A stretch of 12,720 bases of DNA from Gammaproteobacteria bacterium (GCA_029243665.1 JAQWRO010000035.1:1-12720); one strand, 5' to 3'. Positions 1 through 7,799 are shown, counted from the stretch's first letter. Notes: generated from the sequence alone by a model not told the origin. A program made the numbers and translations.

Positions 1-846
1 ACAATGGCAATGTTATTTATGTCATTACTCATTATCATAATTGGTATTTTATTTGCATATGAAGGTATAAAGCATATCCATGCCCCAGACAAAGATGTTT
101 CTATATATGTTTTATTAGTTGCTTTTATATCAATTATAGTAAATGAACTTCTATATCATTATACAGCATATGTTGGGAAACAAATTAATTCTGCTCTTAT
201 TATGTCAAATGCTTATCACCACAGAAGTGATTCTCTTTCGAGCTTTGTCGTGTTAATTGGTGCATTTGGCTCTTATTGTAGCATTACCTGGCTAGACTCG
301 GTAGCGGCCATTATTGTTAGCTGTATGATCATTAAATTAGGTTTAATGATGATTATTGAGGGAACAAATGAATTAATTGATTCTGCCATAGACCCTGAGT
401 CACAAAAAAAGATTTTGTCCATTATTCTATCTCATCCAGAAGTCGTAGGAATTAATTATTTAAAAACACGGTTGATGGCTAAAAAAATATTAATTGATGC
501 ATCGATTGAAATTAAATCAAATATCACTCTAAGTGAATCAATTTTAATTAAAAATCAGATTAGTTCACAGTTAATAAAAAATAACTCACTTATAAAAGAT
601 ATAACAATAAATATAGTTGATCAACGTCAATTAGACTTATCTGAAGGAATACCAATGGATTATAGAAGAAAAATACTTAATCAAATAAAAAAAGAATTTG
701 ATTTAGATTTAAGAAAATTTGATGTTTTAATTAATCTTAATGAAAAAGATATTCATGTTACATTAATTACAAAATCAAATGATAACTTTCAAAAAGTAAC
801 GCCAATCAATCGTATTAAAAATAAAATACATTTAAAAATCATCTAA
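1..846 (+). CDS. Cation diffusion facilitator (CDF) family metal transporter, 5' end missing
   Basis: Inner-membrane metal-ion/proton antiporter of the CDF family (zinc, iron, manganese or similar; metal not predictable here). The reading frame is open to the left edge, so the first ATG at 4 is probably internal. About four hydrophobic segments remain (residues about 4-18, 33-48, 80-92, 98-118, numbering from that ATG), matching TM3 to TM6. The second metal-site motif HxxxD is visible as H72 and D76 in AYHHRSD; the partner acidic motif of TM2 lies outside the window. The segment TNELIDSAID (121-130) leads into the cytoplasmic metal-binding domain, roughly 130-205. Residues about 206-280 add a second lysine-rich cytoplasmic stretch beyond the usual CDF end. 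The gene converges on dapA and the two stop regions overlap by 4 bases, with no terminator between. Family assignment is firm; substrate is unknown. Confidence 0.85.
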   Translation, partial: TMAMLFMSLLIIIIGILFAYEGIKHIHAPDKDVSIYVLLVAFISIIVNELLYHYTAYVGKQINSALIMSNAYHHRSDSLSSFVVLIGAFGSYCSITWLDSVAAIIVSCMIIKLGLMMIIEGTNELIDSAIDPESQKKILSIILSHPEVVGINYLKTRLMAKKILIDASIEIKSNITLSESILIKNQISSQLIKNNSLIKDITINIVDQRQLDLSEGIPMDYRRKILNQIKKEFDLDLRKFDVLINLNEKDIHVTLITKSNDNFQKVTPINRIKNKIHLKII

Positions 847-1691
847 TCTTCGAGGATTGAAGTTGTAATTTCTTGTAGTGATTTTTGTTTATCATTACTC
901 AGTGTTCTTAATGGCATTCTAACATGATCAGTTTCTATAATGTTATATTTTTTTAGCAAGTTTTTTATTGGAATTGGGTTGGTATCGCATCCAAGCGCAT
1001 CACAAAGTTGCCTGTACTTTAGATCATTTTTTTGTAATAGGTTTTTCATAATAGACGGTGAAAAATTTGAAAGTACGGAAATCACACCATCACCACCTAA
1101 TGAACAATAATTTGAAGCTGAAGAGTCATCACCAGAGTACATCAATTTATTTTGTATCCCGATTAATGAAGTCCAATCGGTTGAGCCAGTAGCATCTTTT
1201 ATACCAATACAATTTTTAAGCTCTATAATTTTTCTAGCATCAGATATTGTTAATTTTGAATTTGTTCTTGATGGAACGTGATATAAGATAAATGGAAAGT
1301 CTATAGCATCGTTGATTAGCTTATAATGATGATAGATATTTTCACTAGAAGGATTATTATAATACGGTGTAACAATTAAGGATGCATCAACACCTAAAGA
1401 TTTTGATTTTATATGGTTATTAATTGTGCTTTGTGTGCAGTTAGATCCAACTCCAAGCATCACTGGAACTCTATTGTTAATCTTTTTTTGAGCTTGACGA
1501 ATAATTAATTCTTTTTCATCAGAATTTAAAGTGGCTGATTCAGCAGTTGTGCCCAGTAAAACAAGACCATCTACACCCTCATTTATTTGAAAATCAATTA
1601 AATGCATTAATGAGTCAAGATCAACTTCATTGTTTTCTAAAAAAGGTGTCACAAGCGCAGTGATTACTTGATGTTTTTTATTAAATAACAT
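843..1691 (-). CDS. dapA: 4-hydroxy-tetrahydrodipicolinate synthase
   Basis: Cytoplasmic enzyme condensing pyruvate with aspartate semialdehyde, the first committed step to diaminopimelate and lysine. The 282-residue protein has the expected family length. Visible active-site residues: Schiff-base lysine K165 in GIKDATG, Y137 in YHVPSRT with R142, T48/T49 in the GTTAES loop and Y110/Y111 in TPYYNNP. The usual GTTGE loop reads GTTAE, a glycine to alanine change beside the catalytic threonines. The frame extends 10 codons upstream, but I chose the ATG at 1691 because a GGAGG sits 5 bases before it and the protein then begins as the family does. The start lies inside serS, out of frame (11-base overlap), so it is likely translationally coupled as the last gene of ftsK-lolA-serS-dapA. 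Next to serS is not its E. coli neighbourhood. Confidence 0.95.
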   Translation of the reverse strand: MLFNKKHQVITALVTPFLENNEVDLDSLMHLIDFQINEGVDGLVLLGTTAESATLNSDEKELIIRQAQKKINNRVPVMLGVGSNCTQSTINNHIKSKSLGVDASLIVTPYYNNPSSENIYHHYKLINDAIDFPFILYHVPSRTNSKLTISDARKIIELKNCIGIKDATGSTDWTSLIGIQNKLMYSGDDSSASNYCSLGGDGVISVLSNFSPSIMKNLLQKNDLKYRQLCDALGCDTNPIPIKNLLKKYNIIETDHVRMPLRTLSNDKQKSLQEITTSILED

Positions 1692-2943
1692 CTTTACCTC
1701 CAACGTAAGGTCTAAGAGCACTGGGTATATGGATATGTTTCCCGTCGTAATGGTTTTCTAATAAGGCAATCATTGCTCTACCAACTGCAACACCAGATCC
1801 ATTCAGTGTATAGACTAAATTAGTATCACCTGCTTTATTTTTATATCGGGCCTTAATCCTTCTAGCTTGAAAATCAGTACATAAACTACAGGAAGATATT
1901 TCACGATAAGTCTTCTGACTGGGTAGCCATACTTCTAGATCATATGTTTTAAATGCACTAAAACCTAAATCACCTGTACAAAGTTCAACAACACGATAAG
2001 GTAAGTCTAAGGCTTTTAAAATATTTTCCGCATGAGAAACCATCTCATTAAGAGCATCAAGCCCATTTAAAGGGTCAACTATTTGAACCATTTCAACCTT
2101 ATCAAATTGATGTTGTCTAATCATGCCACGTGTATCTCTACCATACGAGCCAGCTTCTCGTCTAAAACAAGCCGAATGAGAAACCATTTTTAATGGTAAT
2201 TCATCTGCTTTTAATATTTTGTCTGAAACTAAGTTAGTTAATGGTACTTCTGCCGTTGGAATTAAAGCTAAATTATCATCATTTAAAATAAATTGATCAT
2301 CAGAAAATTTTGGTAATTGTCCTGTTCCATACATCGCCTTAAGGTTGACTAATTGAGGAACATAATATTCTGTATATCCATGTTCATTAACATGAATATC
2401 AAGCATCATTTGAGCGAGCCCCCTATGAATACGTGCCAGTTTATCCTTTAGAACAATGAAGCGAGATTGTGCTATTTTTGTTGCTTCTTCTGACAAGTAT
2501 AAACCCAGTGATTCTCCAATTTTAACATGATCAAGTGATTCTTTATTTAGTGGATTGATTTCACCATGTTTTTTTACTTCTATGTTATCATGTTCATCTT
2601 TGCCATTTGGAACATCTTTTGAAGCAATATTTGGCATTTCAGATAAAAGTTGTTTCTGTTCTTCATAGATAGAATTAAATTGATCAGTTACATTTTTTAG
2701 GTTTTCTGAAATAATATTTAATTCTTCTAAGTGTGAATTAGCGTCTTGCTTATTACGCTTTAAATCACCAACTTCTTTCGATAATTTATTTCGACTTGCT
2801 TGTAGTGCCTGTTGTTCATTCTGTAAAGATTTTCTAGTTTGCTCAATCTGATTAAACTTATCGATATCAAGTTGATAACCTTTTTTAAGAAGTAAGGCTG
2901 CAGTCTCTTCAATATTGTGTCTAAATAGCTGGATGTCTAACAT
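1681..2943 (-). CDS. serS: Seryl-tRNA synthetase
   Basis: Class II aminoacyl-tRNA synthetase that charges tRNA-Ser in the cytoplasm. The 420 residues match the usual 420-430. The N-terminus MLDIQLFRHN is typical. Residues about 30-105 form the long antiparallel coiled coil rich in Q, K and E that contacts the tRNA variable arm. The catalytic core follows: TAEVPL (230-235) in the serine/ATP site, motif 2 from F260 through FRREAGSYGRDTRG to FDKVE (280-284), SSCSLCTDFQARR (350-362), and motif 3 NGSGVAVGRAM (381-391). It starts inside the 3' end of lolA (23-base overlap) with an AGAGG about 9 bases upstream, and its own 3' end contains the dapA start. The E. coli order has rarA between lolA and serS; it is absent here. 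Confidence 0.98.
   Translation of the reverse strand: MLDIQLFRHNIEETAALLLKKGYQLDIDKFNQIEQTRKSLQNEQQALQASRNKLSKEVGDLKRNKQDANSHLEELNIISENLKNVTDQFNSIYEEQKQLLSEMPNIASKDVPNGKDEHDNIEVKKHGEINPLNKESLDHVKIGESLGLYLSEEATKIAQSRFIVLKDKLARIHRGLAQMMLDIHVNEHGYTEYYVPQLVNLKAMYGTGQLPKFSDDQFILNDDNLALIPTAEVPLTNLVSDKILKADELPLKMVSHSACFRREAGSYGRDTRGMIRQHQFDKVEMVQIVDPLNGLDALNEMVSHAENILKALDLPYRVVELCTGDLGFSAFKTYDLEVWLPSQKTYREISSCSLCTDFQARRIKARYKNKAGDTNLVYTLNGSGVAVGRAMIALLENHYDGKHIHIPSALRPYVGGKDVI
1697..1701 (-). promoter_or_regulatory. Ribosome binding site deciding the dapA start
   Basis: A GGAGG on the minus strand lies 5 bases before the ATG at 1691 and is encoded within the last codons of serS (…GGKDVI). It argues against the longer upstream in-frame start at 1721. 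Confidence 0.8.
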
Positions 2944-3538
2944 GATTTATAACCTCTGTTGTCTTTGGATATTCCATTGCCACCATGTTATTTTTATTTA
3001 TTTTTGATGGTGAATATATTGTTAACATTGTTTGATAATTTAGTTTATCAATCATTACAAATCTATATGGTTTATGGTTGCTGTCGATATAAACATCGAT
3101 TGATTTAATTAAAGACTTTTCCTTTGGTATCAATTTAATTCTTTTGTCTAATTTTTTTATATCATAGGTATTAATTAGAATTTCATTTGGTAAAATTAAT
3201 AAATCAAATATCAAGTTAGACTTATGATCGGCATCATTTATAGAGACCTGATTAATGTCTGGCGTGTAGTCTGTAATAATGCCATCTTTATACCATATTG
3301 AATGCTGTAATGGTTTTGTTATAACGGTTTTACTTATCCCATTTTTAAACCAGAAAGCTATTCCAGATTGATAATCGAATTCATTTTTCATATCATCAAG
3401 GTATTTAATTTCAAATTTGTTTGTAAAATCTTCTTTATGGAGTTTAGTTAAAAAATCCCAATCATTATTTTTAGAATTTATATCCGCATAAATATTAAGA
3501 TGGAAAATAAATATAAATAGGATTGATATATATCTCAT
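2921..3538 (-). CDS. lolA: Outer-membrane lipoprotein carrier protein LolA (divergent)
   Basis: Probable periplasmic chaperone that takes lipoproteins from the LolCDE exporter and delivers them to the outer membrane. The 205-residue protein begins with a signal peptide (hydrophobic residues about 4-17, likely cleavage after A18). The region 58-98, SGIAFWFKNG… followed by …KP…IWYKDG…YTPDINQV, follows the LolA pattern of a G-x-W/F-W strand, a P, a DG turn and a closing QV; the usual positively charged RP of that region is not kept. The end (YPKTTEVI, about 190-197) resembles the LolA C-terminus. The identity rests on this pattern plus position directly after ftsK: its ATG is one base after the ftsK stop. 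No good Shine-Dalgarno is visible, so coupling to ftsK is likely. The last 23 bases overlap serS. Cargo is present in the window: the lipoprotein ending at 8428. Confidence 0.85.
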   Translation of the reverse strand: MRYISILFIFIFHLNIYADINSKNNDWDFLTKLHKEDFTNKFEIKYLDDMKNEFDYQSGIAFWFKNGISKTVITKPLQHSIWYKDGIITDYTPDINQVSINDADHKSNLIFDLLILPNEILINTYDIKKLDKRIKLIPKEKSLIKSIDVYIDSNHKPYRFVMIDKLNYQTMLTIYSPSKINKNNMVAMEYPKTTEVINHVRHPAI

Positions 3539-3539
3539 A

Positions 3540-5651
3540 CTAGTTTTGTTTAACTAAAATTTCTCTTGCACTATTACCATCTGCCTTACTTAAAATGCCA
3601 GCATGTTCCATGCTTTCAATAAGTAATGCAGCTCTGTTGTAACCAACCCTTAGACGTCTTTGCAGATATGATATTGAAGTTTTCTTACTCTCTAGAACAA
3701 TTGCAACGGCTTGATCATATAAAGGATCTTTTTCACCACCACCTTGTCCAGTGTCCCCACCCTCTTCATCACTTTCAACAGAGGTTATACCATCAATATA
3801 TTCTACTTTTTGTGATTTTTTTAGATGTGATACGACTCTATGAACTTCATCATCATCAACGAATGCACCATGTACTCGAACTGGTATAGATGTCCCTGGA
3901 GGTAAATAAAGCATATCACCATTACCTAGTAACTGTTCTGCACCACCTTGATCAAGGATTGTTCTTGAATCAATTTTTGATGATACTTGGAATGATATTC
4001 GAGTAGGAATATTTGCCTTGATTAAACCTGTAATTACATCAACACTGGGTCTTTGTGTAGCAAGTATCAAATGAATTCCTGCTGCTCTAGCTTTTTGAGC
4101 TATTCTAGCAATCAATTGCTCTACTTTTTTCCCAACAACCATCATTAAATCAGCAAATTCATCAGCAACCACAACAATATATGGTAAAGGTTTCTCAGCA
4201 TTTTCATCTAACAAATTCATTTGTTGTTTTTGTGCAGTTACTTTTGCATTATAATTTGAAATGTTTCTAACGACAGATTTTGCCATAAGCTGATAACGAC
4301 GCTCCATTTCCATAACACACCAACGTAAAGCGCTTCCAGCTTCATTCATATTTGTGACAACGGGTGTCAATAAATGAGGAATATCATCATAAACAGCAAG
4401 TTCAAGCATTTTAGGATCAATCATGATCATGCGTAATTCTTCAGGTTTAGCTTTGCATATAAGGCTTAATATCATGGTATTTAATCCAACAGATTTACCT
4501 GAACCTGTAGTGCCTGCAACAAGTAAGTGTGGCATTTTAGATAAATCAACAATAACAGAGTGACCAGCAATATCTTTACCTAAACCAACAGATAAAATTG
4601 ATTTTGCTTGTTGGTAGGCTTGTGAGTCTAAGATTTCTTTAAGCCTAACCATTTCACGCTTAGGATTAGGCAATTCTATACCAACGACTGATTTACCAGG
4701 TATAACTTCAACAACCCTAACGCTACTTACTGATAATGATCTAGCGAGGTCTCTAGAAATCGTTGTAATTCTTGACGCTTTGGTGCCAGCTTCTAGTGCT
4801 AATTCAAATCGTGTAACAATTGGACCAGGTCTGATAGCTACCACAGTACATCTAATTCCAAAATCAGATAAATGTCTTTCAATTTCTCTTGATTGATTAT
4901 TTAATTGTGATGAATGATGTTGAACTATATCTTGAGGTTTAATATCTTCTAGCAATGAAGTTTTTTCAGGGATAGAGTTATCAAAAGTTTTTTCTCTTGA
5001 TTGTTTAACAATTTTCTTAGTTTTTTTTGTAATTTTAACATTTTTTAAAGTGCTTTTTTTGTAAGTGAATTTTGAGCAAATGTAATGAATGATAGATTGA
5101 CATACACTTATCACCTTAAGAAAAAAACCATAAACATATTGAACTGCTGATTGTAGAAATGTAAGAACAGATTTATCAAAGAATAATATGATTAATGATG
5201 TTTGAATACATAAAACCAATATTGAGCATCCAATAACTCCAAAAACATCAACTAAATACCAGACAATATCAAGACCTACATGGCCACCTATTAAAATACT
5301 TTGAAATAAATTTTTATCACCAAAACATATTGTTAATAGTGCAGATGTTGATGTTAAAAGCAATATGTTCAGTATGGTTTTTAAAAAGAAGTTTGATTGT
5401 GGTAGTGAAATAATATTTTTTAAAAAGATATTTAATGGTATCAAATATGACGCGACACCAAAAATATAAAAACAATAAATAGCAATATAATGACCGAATG
5501 CGCCAATCCAGTTTTTACTAAGGTCATTCATAGCTAGATGCTTTAAATCATTTAATTGATAGCTAATTAAGGATAATAAAATAATAAATGCTAAGCTAAA
5601 AGAACAAATTCTTTTAATTTCATGATGATTTTGTGTTGAAATAAAAAACAT
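3540..5651 (-). CDS. ftsK: DNA translocase FtsK
   Basis: Septum-anchored motor that pumps DNA and helps resolve chromosome dimers during division. The 703 residues are much shorter than the E. coli protein (about 1,330), mainly because the linker is short. Domains in order: N-terminal membrane part with several helices (about 17-32, 50-75, 90-110, 125-158); short basic linker (about 195-245, many lysines); alpha/beta motor with Walker A GTTGSGKS (380-387) and Walker B ending in D497 and E498 (VVVADEFADLM); an acidic/glycine hinge (about 624-641); and a C-terminal winged-helix gamma domain (about 642-700, RRLRVGYNRAALLIESMEHAGI) of the kind that reads KOPS DNA. It is the first gene of ftsK-lolA-serS-dapA. 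No Shine-Dalgarno is evident before the ATG, and an in-frame stop 10 codons upstream rules out a longer start. Confidence 0.98.
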   Translation of the reverse strand: MFFISTQNHHEIKRICSFSLAFIILLSLISYQLNDLKHLAMNDLSKNWIGAFGHYIAIYCFYIFGVASYLIPLNIFLKNIISLPQSNFFLKTILNILLLTSTSALLTICFGDKNLFQSILIGGHVGLDIVWYLVDVFGVIGCSILVLCIQTSLIILFFDKSVLTFLQSAVQYVYGFFLKVISVCQSIIHYICSKFTYKKSTLKNVKITKKTKKIVKQSREKTFDNSIPEKTSLLEDIKPQDIVQHHSSQLNNQSREIERHLSDFGIRCTVVAIRPGPIVTRFELALEAGTKASRITTISRDLARSLSVSSVRVVEVIPGKSVVGIELPNPKREMVRLKEILDSQAYQQAKSILSVGLGKDIAGHSVIVDLSKMPHLLVAGTTGSGKSVGLNTMILSLICKAKPEELRMIMIDPKMLELAVYDDIPHLLTPVVTNMNEAGSALRWCVMEMERRYQLMAKSVVRNISNYNAKVTAQKQQMNLLDENAEKPLPYIVVVADEFADLMMVVGKKVEQLIARIAQKARAAGIHLILATQRPSVDVITGLIKANIPTRISFQVSSKIDSRTILDQGGAEQLLGNGDMLYLPPGTSIPVRVHGAFVDDDEVHRVVSHLKKSQKVEYIDGITSVESDEEGGDTGQGGGEKDPLYDQAVAIVLESKKTSISYLQRRLRVGYNRAALLIESMEHAGILSKADGNSAREILVKQN

Positions 5652-5761
5652 AATTACGGTTTTACAAACATAGCTTATTTATAACTTTAAAATTCTACTT
5701 ATTTATACTAGCATGAATGTAATAACTTTTGTAACTTAATGTTAACAATAATGGAGTATTT
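5652..5761. promoter_or_regulatory. Divergent ftsK/trxB control region
   Basis: A 110-base AT-rich gap must carry promoters for both directions. The best hexamers are back to back: TATACT at 5704-5709 on the plus strand for trxB, and TATAAA/TAGTAT on the minus strand over about the same bases for ftsK, with an upstream TG. Neither has a convincing -35. An imperfect dyad TTGTAAC…GTTAACAA lies at 5729-5748, between the putative trxB start point and its ribosome binding site (GGAG, 5753-5756). The lrp gene often found here is absent. Confidence 0.4.
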
Positions 5762-6694
5762 ATGCATAAACAATTAATAATTTTAGGATCAGGCCCTGCT
5801 GGCTATACTGCGAGTATATATGCTGCTAGAGCAAATTTAGATGTTTTACTGATTACTGGAATCGAGAAAGGTGGTCAATTAACAACAACAACTGATGTTG
5901 AAAATTGGCCTGGTGATGCCAATGACCTACAAGGTCCAGAATTAATGAACAGAATGCATGAACATGCAGAGAAGTTTAATGTTGATATTAAACTTGATCA
6001 AATTTCTAAAGTTGAATTAAAACAACAAAAATTTTCATTAACAGGTTCTGATGAATATACTTGTGATGCATTAATTATTGCAACTGGTTCTAGTGCTCAA
6101 TATTTAGGATTACCTTCTGAAAAAGAATTTTTAGGTCGAGGAGTTTCTGCTTGTGCTACATGCGACGGATTTTTCTATAAAGATCGTGTTGTTGCTGTAG
6201 TTGGTGGTGGAAATACAGCAGTTGAAGAAGCTTTATATCTTTCTAAGATTGCAAAAAAGGTTATTTTAATACACAGAAGAGATACACTTCGAGCTGAAAA
6301 AATACTACAAGAAAGGCTATTTAAATTGGAAAAAGAAGGTAATATCGAAATTATGTGGAATCATATATTAGAAGAAGTTCATGGTAATGATAGCGGTGTG
6401 CAATCATTATCAATAAAGAATGTTACTGATAATAAAATAGCCAATATTGAACTTGAGGGTGTTTTTATTGCCATCGGTCATAAGCCAAATACCGATATGT
6501 TTGCACCATTTATAGAATTAAAAAATGGTTACATAACAACTAAACATAATAGCCCATATGCTACTCAAACGACTTTACCTGGTGTATTTGCAGCAGGTGA
6601 TGTTGCAGATCCTATCTATAGACAGGCAATTACATCAGCTGGGACAGGCTGCATGGCAGCACTTGATGTTGAAAAATATCTAGACTCTAAATAA
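5762..6694 (+). CDS. trxB: Thioredoxin-disulfide reductase
   Basis: Cytoplasmic flavoenzyme using NADPH to reduce thioredoxin, which in turn supplies electrons to ribonucleotide reductase and peroxide-removing enzymes. The 310 residues fit the family (about 310-320). Visible: FAD-binding GSGPAGYTA (9-17) with a second FAD contact ATGS (107-110) and GVFAAGD near the end (274-280); the redox-active pair C131 and C134 in SACATCDG; NADPH-binding GGGNTAVEE (148-156) and the phosphate-gripping HRRD…RA (171-178). All catalytic elements are intact. The start is supported by GGAG 5 bases upstream. It is transcribed away from ftsK, as in E. coli where lrp intervenes, and points at a tRNA gene 7 bases past its stop. 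No separate terminator is visible. Confidence 0.97.
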   Translation: MHKQLIILGSGPAGYTASIYAARANLDVLLITGIEKGGQLTTTTDVENWPGDANDLQGPELMNRMHEHAEKFNVDIKLDQISKVELKQQKFSLTGSDEYTCDALIIATGSSAQYLGLPSEKEFLGRGVSACATCDGFFYKDRVVAVVGGGNTAVEEALYLSKIAKKVILIHRRDTLRAEKILQERLFKLEKEGNIEIMWNHILEEVHGNDSGVQSLSIKNVTDNKIANIELEGVFIAIGHKPNTDMFAPFIELKNGYITTKHNSPYATQTTLPGVFAAGDVADPIYRQAITSAGTGCMAALDVEKYLDSK

Positions 6695-6701
6695 AAATTT
6701 G

Positions 6702-6775
6702 CGCGCCCGGAAGGATTCGAACCTCCGACCGCCTGGTTCGTAGCCAGGTACTCTATCCAGCTGAGCTACGGGCGC
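6702..6775 (-). tRNA. tRNA-Arg (anticodon ACG)
   Basis: The minus strand folds into a full cloverleaf: acceptor stem GCGCCCG (6769-6775) with CGGGCGC (6703-6709); D stem GCTC/GAGT with one G-U pair; anticodon stem CCTGG/CCAGG around loop CTACGAA, giving anticodon ACG (read as ICG, for CGU/CGC/CGA); T stem GGAGG/CCTTC with loop TTCGAAT. Discriminator base is G (6702). The following bases read CAA, so the 3' CCA is not encoded and must be added enzymatically. The gene is convergent with trxB. The ACG anticodon implies a TadA-type deaminase elsewhere. Confidence 0.97.
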
Positions 6776-6783
6776 ACCATTTA

Positions 6784-6813
6784 AATATAACAAATTTATG
6801 CAATTCTTTTCAA
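6784..6813 (-). promoter_or_regulatory. Candidate sigma-70 promoter of the tRNA-Arg gene
   Basis: On the minus strand, TTGAAA (6808-6813) and TATATT (6784-6789) are separated by 18 bases; each matches the consensus in 5 of 6 positions. The -10 ends 8 bases before the mature tRNA 5' end, so the transcript would carry only a very short leader. Confidence 0.55.
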
Positions 6814-6855
6814 CTTAATATTTTATTAATAAAAGTGTGTTTTAATATTAATAAT

Positions 6856-6893
6856 ATATTGATAATTTAATAACTTTATAATAGAATCAATAT
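6856..6893. repeat. Inverted repeat bracketing the oxyR promoter
   Basis: ATATTGAT (6856-6863) and ATCAATAT (6886-6893) are perfect 8-base inverted copies whose centres are 30 bases apart, about three helical turns. They overlap the candidate -35 and -10. LysR-type regulators commonly repress their own promoter from such dyads, so this is a possible autoregulatory site. In such AT-rich DNA an 8-base dyad can occur by chance. Confidence 0.35.
6859..6887 (+). promoter_or_regulatory. Candidate sigma-70 promoter of oxyR
   Basis: TTGATA (6859-6864) and TAGAAT (6882-6887) are spaced by exactly 17 bases, each 5 of 6 to consensus. A start near 6894 would give a leader of about 27 bases containing AGAGGA (6909-6914), 6 bases before the ATG at 6921. 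Confidence 0.5.
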
Positions 6894-6920
6894 CATAATC
6901 AAAACAATAGAGGAAATAAA

Positions 6921-7799
6921 ATGAATTTACGCACGTTAGAGTATTTAGTAAAAGTTGCAGAAACAAGACATTTTAGTAAAGCTGCTAATCAATGTTGTGT
7001 TACACAGCCAACATTAAGCACTCAATTAAAAAAATTAGAAAATCATCTGGGTGTTATTATATTTGAAAGAGATAATAAAAATGTAATGCTTACACCTTTA
7101 GGTGCTAAATTAGTCAATCAAGCAAAACAAGTTTTACTTGAGGCAAAGCAACTCAAAGTTATTGCAAAAAATTCAATCAACCCTTTATCAGGAAAATATA
7201 ATCTTGGTATTATCCCCTCTATTGGACCTTATTTGATACCCCACTTATTACAAAAAACGAAAACCCAACTTAAAGACCTTAAAGTTTATGTTGTCGAGGA
7301 TCGTGTTGAATCATTATTAGATATGTTAAAGAATGGTCAACTTGATGCGGTTTTACTATCAACACCTTTTGGAAACAAAAATCACTTATCTAAAAAAGTC
7401 TTATTCAACGAAGAGTTTTTTGTTGCAATGCAAGAAAATCATACATTAGCTTCTAAAGATTTTATCAAAATTGAAGATCTTGCTTCAGAAACAATGTTAG
7501 CGCTAGATGATCATCACTGTATGCGTGCACAAACACAAGATATATTAACAAACAAACCATTGTCTAAAGAATTCAAAGCAAGTAGTCTTGCAACATTAAA
7601 GCATTTGGTTGCACAAGGACATGGCCTTACAATTATTCCTAAAATGGTATGTAATGATTTACCAAGTGGTATTATTATTAAGCCAATTCATACAAATGAA
7701 GATAAATTTAGTCGCGAAGTTTCATTAGTAACAAGACAATTATGTGTTAGAAACGAAGCCAATAATGCGATTGTAGATATCATTAAAAACTGTCAATAA
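6921..7799 (+). CDS. oxyR: OxyR-type LysR family transcriptional regulator lacking the second redox cysteine
   Basis: Cytoplasmic DNA-binding regulator; OxyR senses peroxide and activates antioxidant genes. The 292-residue protein follows E. coli OxyR (305) throughout: N-terminal winged helix (1-60, MNLRTLEYLV…HFSKAA…CCVTQPTLSTQLKKLE), linker helix (about 62-85), then the sensor domain (about 90-292), including IGLIP-like GIIPSIGPYLIPHL (96-109). The peroxide-reactive cysteine motif is kept, C200 in DDHHCMR, followed by SSLATLKHLVAQGHGLTIIP (221-240). The resolving cysteine expected nine residues later is replaced by L209. Other cysteines are C25, C26, C244, C275 and C291. Its start has AGAGGA at good spacing. 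It lies close to trxB, a thiol-redox gene, with the tRNA between. The last 7 bases overlap the convergent lipoprotein gene. Family is certain; peroxide sensing by the usual disulfide is doubtful. Confidence 0.88.
   Translation: MNLRTLEYLVKVAETRHFSKAANQCCVTQPTLSTQLKKLENHLGVIIFERDNKNVMLTPLGAKLVNQAKQVLLEAKQLKVIAKNSINPLSGKYNLGIIPSIGPYLIPHLLQKTKTQLKDLKVYVVEDRVESLLDMLKNGQLDAVLLSTPFGNKNHLSKKVLFNEEFFVAMQENHTLASKDFIKIEDLASETMLALDDHHCMRAQTQDILTNKPLSKEFKASSLATLKHLVAQGHGLTIIPKMVCNDLPSGIIIKPIHTNEDKFSREVSLVTRQLCVRNEANNAIVDIIKNCQ

Noticed and set aside
3626..3889. Plus-strand open frame opposite the 3' end of ftsK, and 11432-11614 opposite gatA
   Set aside because: Both lie antisense to conserved coding sequence, with repetitive Q/H/L-rich products typical of shadow frames.
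6877..6882. Perfect TATAAT upstream of oxyR
   Set aside because: The TTGATA -35 is only 12 bases away and no other -35 fits at 16-18; the TAGAAT at 6882-6887 pairs better with it.
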